A stretch of DNA of 64,000 bases from Clostridiales bacterium (GCA_015055605.1 SVHV01000004.1:34926-98925); one strand, 5' to 3'; counted from the stretch's first letter, positions 19,469 through 28,107 are shown. Numbers and translations: made by a program. The notes: generated by a model from the letters alone, not told the origin.

Positions 19469-19502
19469 AAAAGACATAATGTGATTTCATTATGTCTTTT
19501 TT
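19467..19502. terminator. Bidirectional intrinsic terminator
   Basis: A 15-bp perfect stem (19467-19481 with 19488-19502, 6-nt loop) lies between the kinase-fold gene and the convergent reverse transcriptase gene. Confidence 0.88.
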
Positions 19503-20715
19503 AGTTAGTGTGTGTATTTCTGATAAAGTTGTAGTATTCATGAACTAAACTTCTAAAGCCTAAAGATTTGAGGTGTTCGTACTTAATATTGTAGTTCTTT
19601 TTTGTAAATCTACCCGAAGATAAATATCTGATATATTGTACAAGATACTTGTCTATTTCTTGTAGTCTTTCGTGAGTGGACAGTATAGGAAAGTACCATT
19701 TGCAAAAGCTTAAGTCTTTAGTATTTTTTTCTCTATAAAATTTGTTATTAAATACTCTAATTAAAACTTTGCTTGTGTGTTCTGTGGTCTTTTCGTTTTT
19801 TAATTTCCATCTATATAGCGCTCTTGCTTTTCTGCGAATCTTGTCTTTTAGTTTTTTAAGTGTCACGCTAGATATATCTATCTTTTTATCTTTATACTCA
19901 AAGCCTAAGAATGTCCAGCCGTTGTTTGGTTCAAATACTTCTTCTTTGTCTGGATTGATTAGTAGTTCCATATTTTTAATATGGTTTGTAATGTGTAAAC
20001 GGTATGTATCTAACTTTTCCTTGGTTTCTGCAAATACAATAATATCATCAGAATATCTGGCGTATAGAATGTTGTTTTGTGAAAAGTAATTATCTAAGTC
20101 TTTTAGGTAAATATTAGCAAAGAATGCAGAGAGTGCTGTTCCTGCCATTGCTCCTCTTTTTTCTTCTATGATTTTGTCTTTGTAGATTGCCTTGTCTAAA
20201 GTGAGAATGTTTTTGATAAGGTTAAATAGTCTAGTGTCGTCAGCTAAAATATATTCTAATTGCTTTAGAAGTGTGTCGACATTAATGCTATTGAAATAAT
20301 TACTAATATCTACCTTGTATGCCCATAGATTATCTATATTAGGGGTTGTAATGAGTGTAGTAATTGCTTTTTTTACGGTGAAGTTTTTTCTAAATGAATA
20401 GCAGTTGTCTGCGAAGTGGTGGTCGTATCTATACATTTGGAAGAGGATAAACTTGAGTATTGTGTTTTCGGTATCGCTAAAGGTATATACCACTCTTTTT
20501 TTGGACGAGCCACTCTTATTAATAAGTGTTTTTGTTGGAATAGAAAAAGTATAGTTGTCTGACATTATACTTTTTGCTATCTCCATATATTTCTCATTGT
20601 CTATGAAGTCTATTAAACTTTTTTCTTCTCTGGAGGTTAGGTGAGACTTAGTGAGTTTATGCTGAAGATACTCCTGCCAGAGACTTTTATCTATTAAATT
20701 ATCTATTATTGACAT
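19501..20715 (-). CDS. Stand-alone reverse transcriptase
   Basis: 404 residues from the ATG at 20715. Ordered RT motifs are visible: the KVDISNYF motif with catalytic Asp at 134-141, RGAMAGTALS at 187-196 (motif B), YSDD at 221-224 (the catalytic Y-x-D-D), and FLGFEY near 262 (motif D/E region). There is no endonuclease domain, no group II intron RNA is recognised around it, and the retron marks NAxxH and VTG are absent. The C-terminal 140 residues are basic and helical, possibly a thumb. There is no Shine-Dalgarno sequence: the ATG follows a U-rich stretch that pairs with the predicted 5' end of the transcript. An in-frame GTG at 20775 would lie inside that RNA structure and is rejected. It may belong to the unknown-group or defence-associated RTs, or the group-II-like RTs. 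Confidence 0.88.
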   Translation of the reverse strand: MSIIDNLIDKSLWQEYLQHKLTKSHLTSREEKSLIDFIDNEKYMEIAKSIMSDNYTFSIPTKTLINKSGSSKKRVVYTFSDTENTILKFILFQMYRYDHHFADNCYSFRKNFTVKKAITTLITTPNIDNLWAYKVDISNYFNSINVDTLLKQLEYILADDTRLFNLIKNILTLDKAIYKDKIIEEKRGAMAGTALSAFFANIYLKDLDNYFSQNNILYARYSDDIIVFAETKEKLDTYRLHITNHIKNMELLINPDKEEVFEPNNGWTFLGFEYKDKKIDISSVTLKKLKDKIRRKARALYRWKLKNEKTTEHTSKVLIRVFNNKFYREKNTKDLSFCKWYFPILSTHERLQEIDKYLVQYIRYLSSGRFTKKNYNIKYEHLKSLGFRSLVHEYYNFIRNTHTN

Positions 20716-20723
20716 ATTAAAAA

Positions 20724-20854
20724 AAGAAAGGAATATTGCTTTGATAGCAATAATTATTGCTACACGACTGTACACAGTTTAGTCATCTGCAAGACTTATT
20801 TAAAAAACTATGCTTTGCCCCATCACAGATGTATTTAAAATACTTTCCTTTCTT
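20724..20854 (-). ncRNA. Putative structured RNA leader of the reverse transcriptase
   Basis: The predicted transcription start (about 20854) falls on the first base of AAGAAAGGAA (20854-20845), which pairs perfectly with UUCCUUUCUU (20733-20724) just before the RT start codon, closing a loop of about 111 nt. Inside are further hairpins: GUAUU/AAUAC, CAUCUG with a distant CAGAUG, ACUG/CAGU, GCAAU/AUUGC and AUUGCU/AGCAAU. The 3' arm is followed by a run of U. This layout (promoter, RNA closed by long-range pairing, RT) is what known RT-associated RNAs show, but the sequence matches none I recognise. Confidence 0.55.
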
Positions 20855-20860
20855 GTAGAT

Positions 20861-20889
20861 ACTATATATAAAATGCGAACTAATGTCAA
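20861..20889 (-). promoter_or_regulatory. Strong sigma-A promoter of the RT-RNA unit
   Basis: On the reverse strand TTGACA (20889-20884), a 17-bp spacer and TATAGT (20866-20861) give a near-consensus promoter. It places the start about 7 bases on, at 20854. Confidence 0.75.
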
Positions 20890-20970
20890 ATAAATTATTT
20901 GTTCCTGATAATTTGTGCTAATAGTGATTGATGTTGTGGTTTTGGGCTAATAATAGGATAGGAGGTTTTT

Positions 20971-22221
20971 ATGAAAAAGATTAATCCATTTTACGAAGAA
21001 AATTTTATTCCAGTCAATGATTCATTTAAAAACTGGACAGAATTATGTTCTAAGCCTTACGATAAAGGTACAGCACACCCCTATACAAAGACTAGGGTAA
21101 TTCTTATGAATGGAACGGAGTTTGAGCAGAACTGGTTTCTTCATCAATTCTCTAGACATTGTAATAATAATGAACTTAGGAGGGAGGTTGCAAATATTCG
21201 TAGGCACGAACAACAACAGCAAAAAATTATTGCCAGTCTTAAGCCTATTGATGAGACCGATTTGGAGACAACTATTGCTTATGAACAATTAGCCATAGAC
21301 CTAACTGCTATTCTTGCTAGGCACACAGAAGACGAGAATGTTCGTAATGCTCTGCATTTTGCTTTGCTTGAAGACTTTGATCATTTGTATAGATTCGCTA
21401 ATCTGCTGGAGATGGAGCAGGGTATACAAGCTCGAGATTTAACCAAAGATTATACTGAGATTATGCCGGGTAGACCAACTATTTCTGAGCATAGACACCC
21501 TTTTGATGGGGTAAATCATTTTATATGTAATTGTATGTCTGACCCATTTACTAAACTAGCTACTAATATTATTACTGGTGCTGAGCAACAAACTATGAAT
21601 TATTATATGAATATTGCAAATTTCCATAATAGCGAGTTGGGTAGAAAACTTTATACTGAGATTGCAATGATAGAGGAACAACATGTTACAGAGTATGGCT
21701 CACTACTGGATACTAATGCTACATGGCTAGAGTGTTGGGTAATGCACGAGTATACGGAGTGTTATTTGTACTATTCTTGTTACGAAGACGAAACAGATAA
21801 GTATATAAAAGATATATATTATAAAATGTATCTAGAGGAATGTGGTCACTTACAAAAGGCTTCGGAGATGCTGAAAAAATACGAGGGTAAAGATTGGCAA
21901 TCATTATTTCCTTGTGGTGGCGACTTTCCTGAACTGCTTAAGTTTGAGGGGAATATTGATTATATTAGAGATGTTTTGTCTTCTACGGTCTACTTAACTA
22001 AAGATAGAGAGGGATATGTAGATAGTAGGGGTTTGTCCTCTAAAGACAATTTTAAAAAATACAATAAACAAGTAAATGGAGGAAAATCTAATGATCCTGC
22101 TCACGAAGTAATTGAAAAACATATCAAATCATTTGGAGAAGATTATAGATATGAGGTAGATGTGTACCCTATTGAGGAATTGTCGGATAGGGCAAAAGAT
22201 AATACTAGTGTTGGTAGGTAA
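20971..22221 (+). CDS. Ferritin-like diiron-fold protein
   Basis: 416 residues. The middle holds helices with the E...ExxH spacing of ferritin-like proteins: RRHEQQQQK, then TIAYEQLAIDL, then LLEDFDHLYR, and a second set GAEQQTMNYY, IAMIEEQHV, HEYTECYLYY and EECGHLQ. Together they suggest two four-helix units or one long bundle. The C-terminal 80 residues are polar and not recognised. Such proteins bind diiron centres for peroxide removal or iron handling, and this would suit an anaerobe with a superoxide reductase. AGGAGG precedes the ATG. It is divergent from the RT with a 116-bp gap between its ATG and the predicted RT start; no functional link is evident. Confidence 0.6.
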   Translation: MKKINPFYEENFIPVNDSFKNWTELCSKPYDKGTAHPYTKTRVILMNGTEFEQNWFLHQFSRHCNNNELRREVANIRRHEQQQQKIIASLKPIDETDLETTIAYEQLAIDLTAILARHTEDENVRNALHFALLEDFDHLYRFANLLEMEQGIQARDLTKDYTEIMPGRPTISEHRHPFDGVNHFICNCMSDPFTKLATNIITGAEQQTMNYYMNIANFHNSELGRKLYTEIAMIEEQHVTEYGSLLDTNATWLECWVMHEYTECYLYYSCYEDETDKYIKDIYYKMYLEECGHLQKASEMLKKYEGKDWQSLFPCGGDFPELLKFEGNIDYIRDVLSSTVYLTKDREGYVDSRGLSSKDNFKKYNKQVNGGKSNDPAHEVIEKHIKSFGEDYRYEVDVYPIEELSDRAKDNTSVGR

Positions 22222-22373
22222 ATTTTGAGTACAGGTATTTGACCTGTGCTTTTTCTTTTGGGGTACAAAAGTATAAGAAAATATTATTCAATTATTTTTT
22301 GTTATGCTATAATGTGTATGAAATATGCTAGATATTTTTGCTTTGACTGAACAAAAATAGAGGAGTATTGTGT

Positions 22374-22967
22374 ATGAGAGAAACAGAAATAACTGTAGAG
22401 GTGTTTGAGGGGGTTAGTGCAGTAATAGAAAAACTAAAAGCACAAGGCTTTGAGGTTATGAGTAATGTAGTTATGACCGACTATTATTATTCGAGATATC
22501 CTATGGATATCCTAGATAAGTTCAAGTATGAGGATATGATAAAAAATTCCTTTGTACTTAGAAAGTTAGATGGGGAAAATAATGAAGTTCAACTTATCTA
22601 TAAAGATAAAGAGTTAGATGCTCATGGTGCTGTAATTTCAGAAGAAAAAATTAAGTGTAAAATACCCGACTTTAATAAGTCTGTTAGAATCTTTGATTCT
22701 GCAGGACTTAATAGATGGATGGAAATTAAACAAGATATGTACTTGATGCAAAAAGACTCTGTGGTATTTATGCTTCAAGATGTAGATGGTTTGGGTTTGT
22801 TTATAGAATATGAAGAAGACCATACCATGTCAGGATTATCTCCTCATGAAAAAATGGAAAAGATGTCTGAAACCCTTAGAGGATTGGGTTTGTTATTAGG
22901 TAATGACTTCTCATGTAAAAAAGTGTATATGAAATATCTAAAGAGAAGAGATTGTAAAAATAATTAA
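22374..22967 (+). CDS. CYTH-domain protein (class IV adenylate cyclase/triphosphatase-like)
   Basis: 197 residues from the ATG at 22374, with AGGAG 8 bases upstream. The pattern fits a CYTH triphosphate tunnel: an ETEITVEV start (Glu-x-Glu motif for metal), a DYYYSRYP strand, FVLRK with the basic residue, KCKIPDF, and a late LGLFIEYEEDH strand ending with acidic residues. Members hydrolyse inorganic triphosphate or thiamine triphosphate, or make cAMP; the activity is not assignable. The next gene starts 19 bp later and is probably co-transcribed. Confidence 0.6.
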   Translation: MRETEITVEVFEGVSAVIEKLKAQGFEVMSNVVMTDYYYSRYPMDILDKFKYEDMIKNSFVLRKLDGENNEVQLIYKDKELDAHGAVISEEKIKCKIPDFNKSVRIFDSAGLNRWMEIKQDMYLMQKDSVVFMLQDVDGLGLFIEYEEDHTMSGLSPHEKMEKMSETLRGLGLLLGNDFSCKKVYMKYLKRRDCKNN

Positions 22968-22986
22968 TATATCATAGGTGTATTTG

Positions 22987-23763
22987 ATGGAAACTACTGC
23001 AAAAGAAAAACTGGATAAAATTCCTGTGCTTGCAAGTCAGATTGTTAAGGTTGGTAAAGAGAAAACTAAAGAGTATAAAATACTTGAGGTGAGTAATGAA
23101 AGTCTAAGGCTAGCGATGAAGGCTGTAGATGAGGACCCTGTTTATGGTGTTGATGATGCTTTATTAAAAAGTGTGCTCCAAAAGAAAGAAGGAACTCTAT
23201 CTTTTGGTGATAATATAGATAAAGATATAGTTGCTATGAAGATTGGTCTAATAGATGTAACTAATTCTACACACTTATCTCAACATAAGTCAAAGTTTGC
23301 TATCGGTAATCTGGCTGGACATATTGCAAAGAGGGAAGACTTTGATGATGCTATATCTCGTGGAGATGAGAAACTGGTCAAATGGTTGGCTGTAGAGGTG
23401 CTTCATGATATTGGTATTGGTGATGATGAAGATGGTGTTAGGCTTTATTCATTCGCTAGCAAATATTGTTGTTATCATAATAGCATAGTGTATGGTAGAG
23501 ATGATTTTTCAAAGTTTGATGGTATAGTGTCATATTGTTTGCCATTGTATCTAAATTATCTCAAAATATCTCCTAGAGATTATATGGAAACTAAGAGTAA
23601 CTCATGGTCACATTTCGGCTTAGTGGCCCTTGTTAAGTCTGGAAGGTATGATGTCTTTAATAAACTTATAGGTGTGGTGCTAGATGGGTTTGGGATAAAA
23701 GAAGATTGTGGTTTTTCTAGAAGAATTGCTTTTGATTTCTTGATGTGGTATCCAAATAGATAA
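22987..23763 (+). CDS. Conserved-looking hypothetical protein
   Basis: 258 residues from the ATG at 22987 (AGG 8 bases upstream; GTG at 22978 is an alternative). The protein is soluble and mostly helical. The most striking stretch is LYSFASKYCCYHN around residue 155, a Cys/His-rich helix preceded by VLHDIGIGDDED, and a second His in SHFGLV. These could form a metal or nucleic-acid site, but I do not recognise the family. It sits 19 bp after the CYTH gene and before a terminator, so the two form a short operon. Confidence 0.6.
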   Translation: METTAKEKLDKIPVLASQIVKVGKEKTKEYKILEVSNESLRLAMKAVDEDPVYGVDDALLKSVLQKKEGTLSFGDNIDKDIVAMKIGLIDVTNSTHLSQHKSKFAIGNLAGHIAKREDFDDAISRGDEKLVKWLAVEVLHDIGIGDDEDGVRLYSFASKYCCYHNSIVYGRDDFSKFDGIVSYCLPLYLNYLKISPRDYMETKSNSWSHFGLVALVKSGRYDVFNKLIGVVLDGFGIKEDCGFSRRIAFDFLMWYPNR

Positions 23764-23771
23764 TAAAAAGT

Positions 23772-23810
23772 AAGACTGATTTGATTTAATTCAAACAGTC
23801 TTTTTTTTGT
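23772..23810 (+). terminator. Intrinsic terminator
   Basis: A stem of 7 bp plus 5 bp with one A bulge (23772-23784 with 23791-23802) followed by eight or more T ends the CYTH operon. Confidence 0.8.
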
Positions 23811-23933
23811 TCTTAGTTGTATTTTTGTAGATGGTAGTGGGTATTATTTCAGTTGTTTTTTGTGTGTTATTTTTACATAAAAAATATCTAATGAAGTAAA
23901 CTAAATGTATTAATTATTGTATGGGAGCTTTTT

Positions 23934-25106
23934 ATGAAAAGGTTGGTTTTATGTTCTTTGTTTTTTTTATTAATGTGTTTATCGTTGTTATCAATGGATA
24001 GATATAAAGTGTATGCTTATGACAATATTGATAATATAACTGCTAAATGCTATGTAGTTACTGACAATAATGGTAATATTTTAATAAATAATAAATGTAA
24101 TGAAAAGAGACAGGTTGCTAGTATCTGTAAACTAATGACTACTCTTATTACGCTAGAAAAAATCGACAATGGAGAACTTGCTTTAGATGATAAAATGCTT
24201 GTCTCTTCTTATGCTGCTAATGCTGAGGGTAGTCAGGCATTTTTGGATGCTGGGAGTGAGTATGTTGTTCGAGATTTACTCAAGTCTGTGATTATTGCAT
24301 CTGCTAATGATAGTGCTATTGTTCTGGCTGAGGGAATAGGTGGTAGTGAGAAGGCTTTTGCTAGACTTATGAATGACAAGGCTAGAGATGTGGGAATGTT
24401 CTCTACTATGTATGCTAATTCTACAGGGCTTCCAGCACCAGAGCAGTATAGTACGGCTTACGATACGGCTATACTTCTCAATTTGCTCAGTAAATTTGAA
24501 CTGTATCATGAGTATTGTGGTATATGGATTGATAGTTTAACACACCCATCAGGTAGAGTTACTGAGTTGGTTAATACGAATAGAATGATTAAATATTATG
24601 ATTACTGTGAGGTGGGTAAAACTGGTTTTACAGACGAGGCCGGATACTGTTTGGCTACTAAAAATACAAAGAATGATTTTTCTATTATAACAGTCGTGCT
24701 AGGCTCTAATAATTCTGCTAATAGATTTACTGATAGTATGAAATTGTCTAATTATGTTTTTGCTAACTTTACTTCTGAACGAGTAATTACTGCAGGAGAA
24801 GAGGTTGAGAATGATGTTGTTGTTACTAGAGGCAAAGAGGATAGTATTAAACTAATCACTAATGATGATTTTTACTTTACCAGAAGAATTACTGATAAAG
24901 ATGTGTATGAGATTCAGTATTTATTGCCTAAGACTATTGAGGCTAGAATTGAAGAGGGTGAAACTGTGGGCGAGGTCCTTGTGCTGGTTGATGCTGTTGT
25001 TGTGGCAGAAGTTCCTATTATTGCTGCTGAAACTATTGAGAGGGAGAATTATTCAGATATAGTTAGTAAGATTGTTGAAAAATTTTCTATAGTTGGTAGA
25101 GAATAA
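23934..25106 (+). CDS. D-alanyl-D-alanine carboxypeptidase (PBP5-like, family S11)
   Basis: 390 residues with a signal peptide (about 1-28). The penicillin-binding motifs are in order: S63-x-x-K66 (SICK), S123-x-N125 (SAN) and K229-T-G231. A C-terminal beta-rich domain (about 280-390), as in PBP5, replaces the usual amphipathic anchor end, and no clear membrane anchor helix follows. The enzyme trims the terminal D-Ala from peptidoglycan pentapeptides outside the membrane. The downstream GNAT-like gene starts 49 bp past its stop from what looks like its own promoter. Confidence 0.92.
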   Translation: MKRLVLCSLFFLLMCLSLLSMDRYKVYAYDNIDNITAKCYVVTDNNGNILINNKCNEKRQVASICKLMTTLITLEKIDNGELALDDKMLVSSYAANAEGSQAFLDAGSEYVVRDLLKSVIIASANDSAIVLAEGIGGSEKAFARLMNDKARDVGMFSTMYANSTGLPAPEQYSTAYDTAILLNLLSKFELYHEYCGIWIDSLTHPSGRVTELVNTNRMIKYYDYCEVGKTGFTDEAGYCLATKNTKNDFSIITVVLGSNNSANRFTDSMKLSNYVFANFTSERVITAGEEVENDVVVTRGKEDSIKLITNDDFYFTRRITDKDVYEIQYLLPKTIEARIEEGETVGEVLVLVDAVVVAEVPIIAAETIERENYSDIVSKIVEKFSIVGRE

Positions 25107-25120
25107 TTTATTTGATTTAT

Positions 25121-25149
25121 TTGATTTAATTAAAAGTTTGTCTTATACT
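25121..25149 (+). promoter_or_regulatory. Promoter predicting a leaderless mRNA for the GNAT-like gene
   Basis: TTGATT (25121-25126), 17 bp, TATACT (25144-25149). The start 7 bases on is the A of the ATG at 25156, and there is no ribosome site. Confidence 0.55.
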
Positions 25150-25155
25150 TTTAGT

Positions 25156-26298
25156 ATGATAGAGATAATTGAAGTAAAAACTAAAAAAGATAAAAGGGAC
25201 TTTGTTGATTTCCCTACAAGGCTATATAAAGATAATGATTTTTATGTTCACCCACTTAGGGGTGACGAGATGGGTATATTTAGTCCGAAGAAAAATGTTT
25301 CATTTGATGAATGTGACATTGTCTTTTATCTTGCGAAAAAAGATGGTGTGGTTGTTGGTAGAATATGTGGCATTCTTCAGAAAGTATATAATGAGAGAAC
25401 ATCTACTAAGAGAGTGAGATTTGGTAGGTTTGATTTTGTAGACGATGTTGAAGTCGCTAGAGCGTTGCTTACTGCAGTCGAAGAGTGGGCTAAGAGTAAG
25501 GGCATGGACACTATTCATGGACCACTTGGGTTTAATGACTTAGAGAGAGAAGGCTTGCTTATTCAAGGATATGATAGACTCGCAACATTCGAGGAAAATT
25601 ATAATTTCCCATACTACAAAGAGCATATTGAGGCTTGTGGATACGAAAAGGAAATTGATTATATTGCTGCGAGGATAGAACTCCCTGAGCAGACTAGCGA
25701 TAGAGTAAAGAAATTGTCTGAATTAGTAATGAAGAGATATAAGCTCAAGATTGCTACTGCAAAAAATAAGAGTGAGTATCTAAAGAAATACAAAGACGGT
25801 ATATTTGAAGTATTAGATGAGGCTTATAGCGACTTATACGGTGTTATTCCTTATAACGAAAAACAAAAGAAGTCAATCATAGACCAGTTTAAGTTAGTTA
25901 TTAATATTAAATACATTATAAGTTTACTAGACGAGAATGATAGGGTTGTGGCTTTTGGTTTTGCCTTGCCAGAACTTGCTAAAGCAGTGAAAAAGTCTAA
26001 GGGTAGACTATTCCCATTTGGAGTATTTAGAATTCTTAAAGTTAGAAATAGAGGTCCTGTTGCAGACTTTGGTCTAATTGGTGTTAGAAAAGAGTATAAA
26101 AACAAAGGTGTCCCTGCAGTTATGCTTAATTATATTATTGAGGGAGCAAAAGAGGTTGGTGTTACTACGATAGAGACCAATCATACTCTTGAGGATAATC
26201 ATAGTATGCTACAGTTATACAAAAACTTTGATAATATCGAACAGCATAAGAGATTTAGATGCTTTGTAAAGTTTTTAGATAAAGAAAAGAAAAATTAG
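25156..26298 (+). CDS. GNAT-like acyltransferase-fold protein
   Basis: 380 residues from the ATG at 25156; a TTG at 25093 would overlap the previous gene and adds unrelated sequence. The protein resembles the YghO-type group: an N-terminal strand-rich half with GPLGFNDLEREGLL near residue 135, and a C-terminal N-acyltransferase-like half with DFGLIGVRKEYKNKGVPAVML near residue 310 (the acetyl-CoA pyrophosphate-loop position) and ETNHTLEDNHSM after it. The acceptor is unknown. There is no Shine-Dalgarno; see the promoter entry. A terminator follows directly. Confidence 0.7.
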   Translation: MIEIIEVKTKKDKRDFVDFPTRLYKDNDFYVHPLRGDEMGIFSPKKNVSFDECDIVFYLAKKDGVVVGRICGILQKVYNERTSTKRVRFGRFDFVDDVEVARALLTAVEEWAKSKGMDTIHGPLGFNDLEREGLLIQGYDRLATFEENYNFPYYKEHIEACGYEKEIDYIAARIELPEQTSDRVKKLSELVMKRYKLKIATAKNKSEYLKKYKDGIFEVLDEAYSDLYGVIPYNEKQKKSIIDQFKLVINIKYIISLLDENDRVVAFGFALPELAKAVKKSKGRLFPFGVFRILKVRNRGPVADFGLIGVRKEYKNKGVPAVMLNYIIEGAKEVGVTTIETNHTLEDNHSMLQLYKNFDNIEQHKRFRCFVKFLDKEKKN

Positions 26299-26320
26299 GT
26301 CATAGAGACCTAATTTTTTT
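26291..26320. terminator. Intrinsic terminator
   Basis: An 11-bp stem (26291-26301 with 26307-26317, 5-nt loop) overlaps the last codon of the GNAT-like gene and ends in a long T-run. Its A-rich left side could also serve the convergent gene. Confidence 0.82.
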
Positions 26321-26331
26321 TTTGTTGGTTA

Positions 26332-27051
26332 TTATACGATTAAAAAGATAAAGATATCTGTCAAGAATCCTATAAGTGCGTGTGCATAGAGTGAATAATA
26401 GATACTGTCGGTTTTGTATGCAACATATCCAAATATAAGCCCTGCAGGGATAGCAGATAGGGTTTCTATCATAGGTTTACCAAACCCACCTATAGAGGTG
26501 TGAATGAGTGCAGAGATTAGTGTAGTTAGTAGTATTGCTCCTACCACGCCTATTTTCTCTTTTGAAAATTGTAATGCTATACCTCTAAAGAGAAATTCCC
26601 AACCGATATAGTATAATAAGTAACTAATAAAGTATGTTAGTATTTGCCACCACTTGTTATATGTGGCGAAGTCTATAAGGGGGTATGTACTAGTCATTCC
26701 ATTATCAATAGTTGTAGATAGTGCAACGAGTGGAATTATAATAGTTGCGACACCTGCAAATATTAGTCCCCACTTCCAGTTGCCTATACCTAAGCCTATT
26801 TGTTTGATGGGTTTCTTTATGACAAACTTAATATACAGCATTCCTACTAAGAAAAATAGTACAAATGCCATGGTGTTGTGATAGATAATTTTGTAGTAGT
26901 CTAAGTTTGTTATATTGAATGTGTTTTCAAAGAAACTAAACGAACCAAAGTAACAGTATATAAATAAGATAAGTGTGAGAAATATTAGGCTTAGATTAAA
27001 TTCTCGATGGCTATTTTCGTTTATGTTTGTAAATTCTTCTTTTATATTCAT
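26332..27051 (-). CDS. CPBP-family intramembrane metalloprotease
   Basis: 239 residues with about six to seven membrane helices. The CPBP (Abi, Rce1-like) motifs lie in the second half: GWEFLFRG near residue 153, LIHTSIGG with the metal-ligand His near 184, and a final HALIGFLTD. The usual EExxxR motif has Trp in place of the first Glu, so catalysis may be altered or rely on the second Glu. Bacterial members process peptides or confer bacteriocin immunity. AAGGA precedes the ATG. Its start is one base from the stop of the epimerase gene, so the two form an operon. Confidence 0.8.
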   Translation of the reverse strand: MNIKEEFTNINENSHREFNLSLIFLTLILFIYCYFGSFSFFENTFNITNLDYYKIIYHNTMAFVLFFLVGMLYIKFVIKKPIKQIGLGIGNWKWGLIFAGVATIIIPLVALSTTIDNGMTSTYPLIDFATYNKWWQILTYFISYLLYYIGWEFLFRGIALQFSKEKIGVVGAILLTTLISALIHTSIGGFGKPMIETLSAIPAGLIFGYVAYKTDSIYYSLYAHALIGFLTDIFIFLIV

Positions 27052-27052
27052 A

Positions 27053-28072
27053 TTAATCCTTTTTTAGCGTTGAATTGTACCATTCTGTAGTTCTCTTGAT
27101 TGCTTCGTCTTCTTCTACTTCTTTTTTGTATCCAGTAGAGAGTAGTTTGTCTATAGAAAAGTGATAGTCTGTGCAATTTTGCCATATAGAGAATCTAGTT
27201 ATTAGTGGTGCTTTTTTGATTCTAAATAATTTATATACACCCTCGACTAGAGTCGCTACTGTTTTTGCAAGGAATGATGGGAAGTTTAGAAATTTTGCTC
27301 GTACACCGAATGTGTGTGCTACCTTTGTTAAATACTCCTTGAGTGTTTCATTGTTGCCGTCAGTAATATTGTAGTCGGTATTGTGGGCTGATTTATTCTC
27401 GGTTGTGTGAATGACTGCTTCTGCGAGGTTTCCAGCATATACAAAGCAACTTAAATATTTACCACCAGCACATATACTCATTTTTTCCTGCTTTACTCTT
27501 GAGTATATCTCATGACTAGATGTGTAATCGTACTCGCCATATACATTACCAGGCCTTGCTATTACATAGTCAAAATGGTGCTCTTTTGCATATTCTTCTA
27601 CCAGTTTTTCTGTCTCTAGTTTAGATAGAGAATATGGGTTGTTAAAAGGTATTTTTTTATCACTTTCTTTTAAGTCCCTGTATCCATAATATCCATAGAC
27701 AGCTGTTGAAGATAAATATGTAAAGCACTTTAGTTGTTTTTGTTGAGAAGCATACTCAAGAAGCTTTTTTGTTCCGTTATAATTTATCTCCATAAATTCA
27801 GACATCTTACCATACACAGATACTTTGCTTGCAGTGTGAATGATGTAGTCAAATTGCTTGTCTGCTATTTTTTCATAGTCAAAAGATTGAATATCTCCCC
27901 TGAAGATTTCAATCTTATTTGCTTTGATATTATCATTAAATTTAGGGTTGTTAGAATGGTCTCTTCGGCAGATTACAGATACCTTATAACCTCTATCTAC
28001 AAACTTGTTTGCAATATGTGAGCCGATAAAACCGTTACCACCAGTTATTAATACATTTCTTTCTTTTTTCAT
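27053..28072 (-). CDS. NAD(P)-dependent epimerase/dehydratase (extended SDR)
   Basis: 339 residues from the ATG at 28072. The Rossmann motif GGNGFIGSH is at the N-terminus, and the active-site YSLSK (Y-x3-K) with an upstream serine in YLSSTAVYG marks an extended short-chain dehydrogenase acting on nucleotide-sugars, hydroxysteroids or similar substrates. The closing region has a membrane-flavoured helix near 270-285. The substrate is unknown. The next gene follows after one base. The ATG has no ribosome site, but TATACT lies 6 bases before it, suggesting a leaderless message; the alternative start at 28090 adds six residues. Confidence 0.83.
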   Translation of the reverse strand: MKKERNVLITGGNGFIGSHIANKFVDRGYKVSVICRRDHSNNPKFNDNIKANKIEIFRGDIQSFDYEKIADKQFDYIIHTASKVSVYGKMSEFMEINYNGTKKLLEYASQQKQLKCFTYLSSTAVYGYYGYRDLKESDKKIPFNNPYSLSKLETEKLVEEYAKEHHFDYVIARPGNVYGEYDYTSSHEIYSRVKQEKMSICAGGKYLSCFVYAGNLAEAVIHTTENKSAHNTDYNITDGNNETLKEYLTKVAHTFGVRAKFLNFPSFLAKTVATLVEGVYKLFRIKKAPLITRFSIWQNCTDYHFSIDKLLSTGYKKEVEEDEAIKRTTEWYNSTLKKD

Positions 28073-28078
28073 GGTTTT

Positions 28079-28107
28079 AGTATAGACCAAAATGTCGTTT
28101 TAGTAAA
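28079..28107 (-). promoter_or_regulatory. Promoter predicting a leaderless mRNA for the epimerase gene
   Basis: On the reverse strand TTTACT (28107-28102), a 17-bp spacer and TATACT (28084-28079); the seventh base after it is the first base of the ATG at 28072. Confidence 0.5.

Noticed and set aside
19501..20775. Reverse transcriptase beginning at GTG 20775
   Set aside because: The extra 20 residues are hydrophobic and unlike RT N-termini, there is no ribosome site, and the GTG lies inside the predicted RNA structure. ATG at 20715 was preferred.
19501..20854. Classical retron or diversity-generating retroelement
   Set aside because: The RT lacks the retron NAxxH and VTG motifs, and no template/variable repeat pair with adenine changes was seen nearby.
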